Assembly: GCA_021647805.1 (NCBI GenBank) | Contig: JAKITZ010000028.1 | Coordinates: 1-15,578, forward strand | DNA: 15,578 nucleotides | DNA from: Robiginitomaculum sp. | GTDB taxonomy: Bacteria; Pseudomonadota; Alphaproteobacteria; Caulobacterales; Maricaulaceae | Direction: 5' to 3' | Part shown: piece by piece, positions 15,007 through 15,578 of the stretch | Numbering within the stretch: the first letter of the stretch is position 1 | Layout of the letters: the number at the start of each line of letters is the position of its first letter | Program-made: the position numbers and the translations under genes | Notes under the pieces: generated by a model | What the model was told of the DNA's origin: nothing | Database searches by the model: none | What the model saw: only the letters and a program-made list of their open reading frames with translations

Positions 15007-15578
15007 ATGAAGCAAGCAATGAAAAATATTACCAGTTCGTTTTCTGGGTTCCTTGGCGGTGCAAAGATAAGTCCAGCACCGGTTGCGGTTAAAATCAAGC
15101 CGCGAGAACCTGATCCAGCTGAATTAGCCATAGCCAAGTATAATGGTGAACCATCAATCGCTGCCCGTCATGCCATTTGGGGCAAAGGACGTGTTTGGCC
15201 GCAGGACGAAGCCTTTGAGCAAAAAATACCCAGCTTTTTTGATTTCACGGCTGACAAGATTATTGGCGTTATAGGCTGCGGCACCGGTGCGGTACAATTA
15301 GAACTATCCGCGCAATTATCAAGTTTTATTCACGGCTATGACTGGCGCCCTGAGGTAGAGGTTATCGGCAGTGATTTAATCAAAGAATCAGGTAAGTCCG
15401 CCAAATTACGAATAAAAGAAATATGTCTGGAAACAGTGCTCGCGCCTGATACACGATGTCATGGTATCATCGGTATGGAGCCGGTTTTAACCCGGGCGCA
15501 ACCTAAGGTCTTGGATTGGCTACGGTTAGCTTTGGTAAATGGTGGGCAAGTAGTTTTGGTGGAACCAAGTATTGAGGA
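15007..15578 (+). CDS. SAM-dependent methyltransferase-like protein, N-terminal part (runs off the window)
   Basis: The frame from ATG 15007 is open to the right edge (190 codons, no stop). After about 60 residues that contain IAARHAIWGKGRVWPQDEAF, a Rossmann-type core begins. IIGVIGCGTGAVQLEL matches methyltransferase motif I, and IHGYDWRPE is placed like the acidic end of the second strand. Later strands are CHGIIGMEPVL and WLRLALVNGGQVVLVEP, the usual position of motifs IV to VI. The motif IV acidic residue is not standard, so substrate and even activity are uncertain. A second ATG at 15019 is possible; neither has a good ribosome binding site. I do not recognise the particular family. It is divergent from the acyltransferase across 147 bases. 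Confidence 0.75.
   Translation, partial: MKQAMKNITSSFSGFLGGAKISPAPVAVKIKPREPDPAELAIAKYNGEPSIAARHAIWGKGRVWPQDEAFEQKIPSFFDFTADKIIGVIGCGTGAVQLELSAQLSSFIHGYDWRPEVEVIGSDLIKESGKSAKLRIKEICLETVLAPDTRCHGIIGMEPVLTRAQPKVLDWLRLALVNGGQVVLVEPSIE

Overview
The window looks like chromosomal DNA of an alphaproteobacterium of moderate GC content. The main pointers are a DUF2793 protein, a retropepsin-like aspartic protease of the TIGR02281 type, a fused CysN/CysC, an HTH-type domain of alphaproteobacterial character in frame with CysD, and interspersed hairpins of the GTCATGCCGGCGAAAGCCGG kind. I cannot name a genus from the sequence alone.

Left part (1-2454): the last codons of an ABC-2 permease overlap a complete Wzt-type ATPase with a C-terminal cargo-binding-like domain. 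Together they form a polysaccharide or O-antigen exporter. Convergent to it lies a DUF2793 protein with a C1q/TNF-like C-terminus.

Sulfate activation (2724-5770, minus strand): cysD and a fused cysNC overlap by one base. Together they make APS and then PAPS. The reading frame runs upstream of the usual CysD start through a helix-turn-helix-like domain of about 65 residues. This is the most unusual coding feature of the window. The closeness to a polysaccharide exporter allows, but does not prove, a role in glycan sulfation.

SAM cycle (6066-8669, plus strand): ahcY and metK recycle S-adenosylhomocysteine and make S-adenosylmethionine. They are divergent from the cys genes across a promoter region of about 280 bases.

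Right part (8751-12429): dusA and a TauE/SafE permease form an overlapping pair. A membrane-anchored aspartic protease converges on them. A divergent cobT homologue follows; it has lost two motif glutamates, one of them the family's catalytic base.

The stretch from 12430 to 13397 has no credible gene but is full of inverted and direct repeats. After it come a glutathione S-transferase, a convergent hexapeptide acyltransferase, and the start of a methyltransferase-like gene that runs off the right edge. TTG start codons with good ribosome binding sites are frequent (dusA, the protease, cobT and probably cysD).
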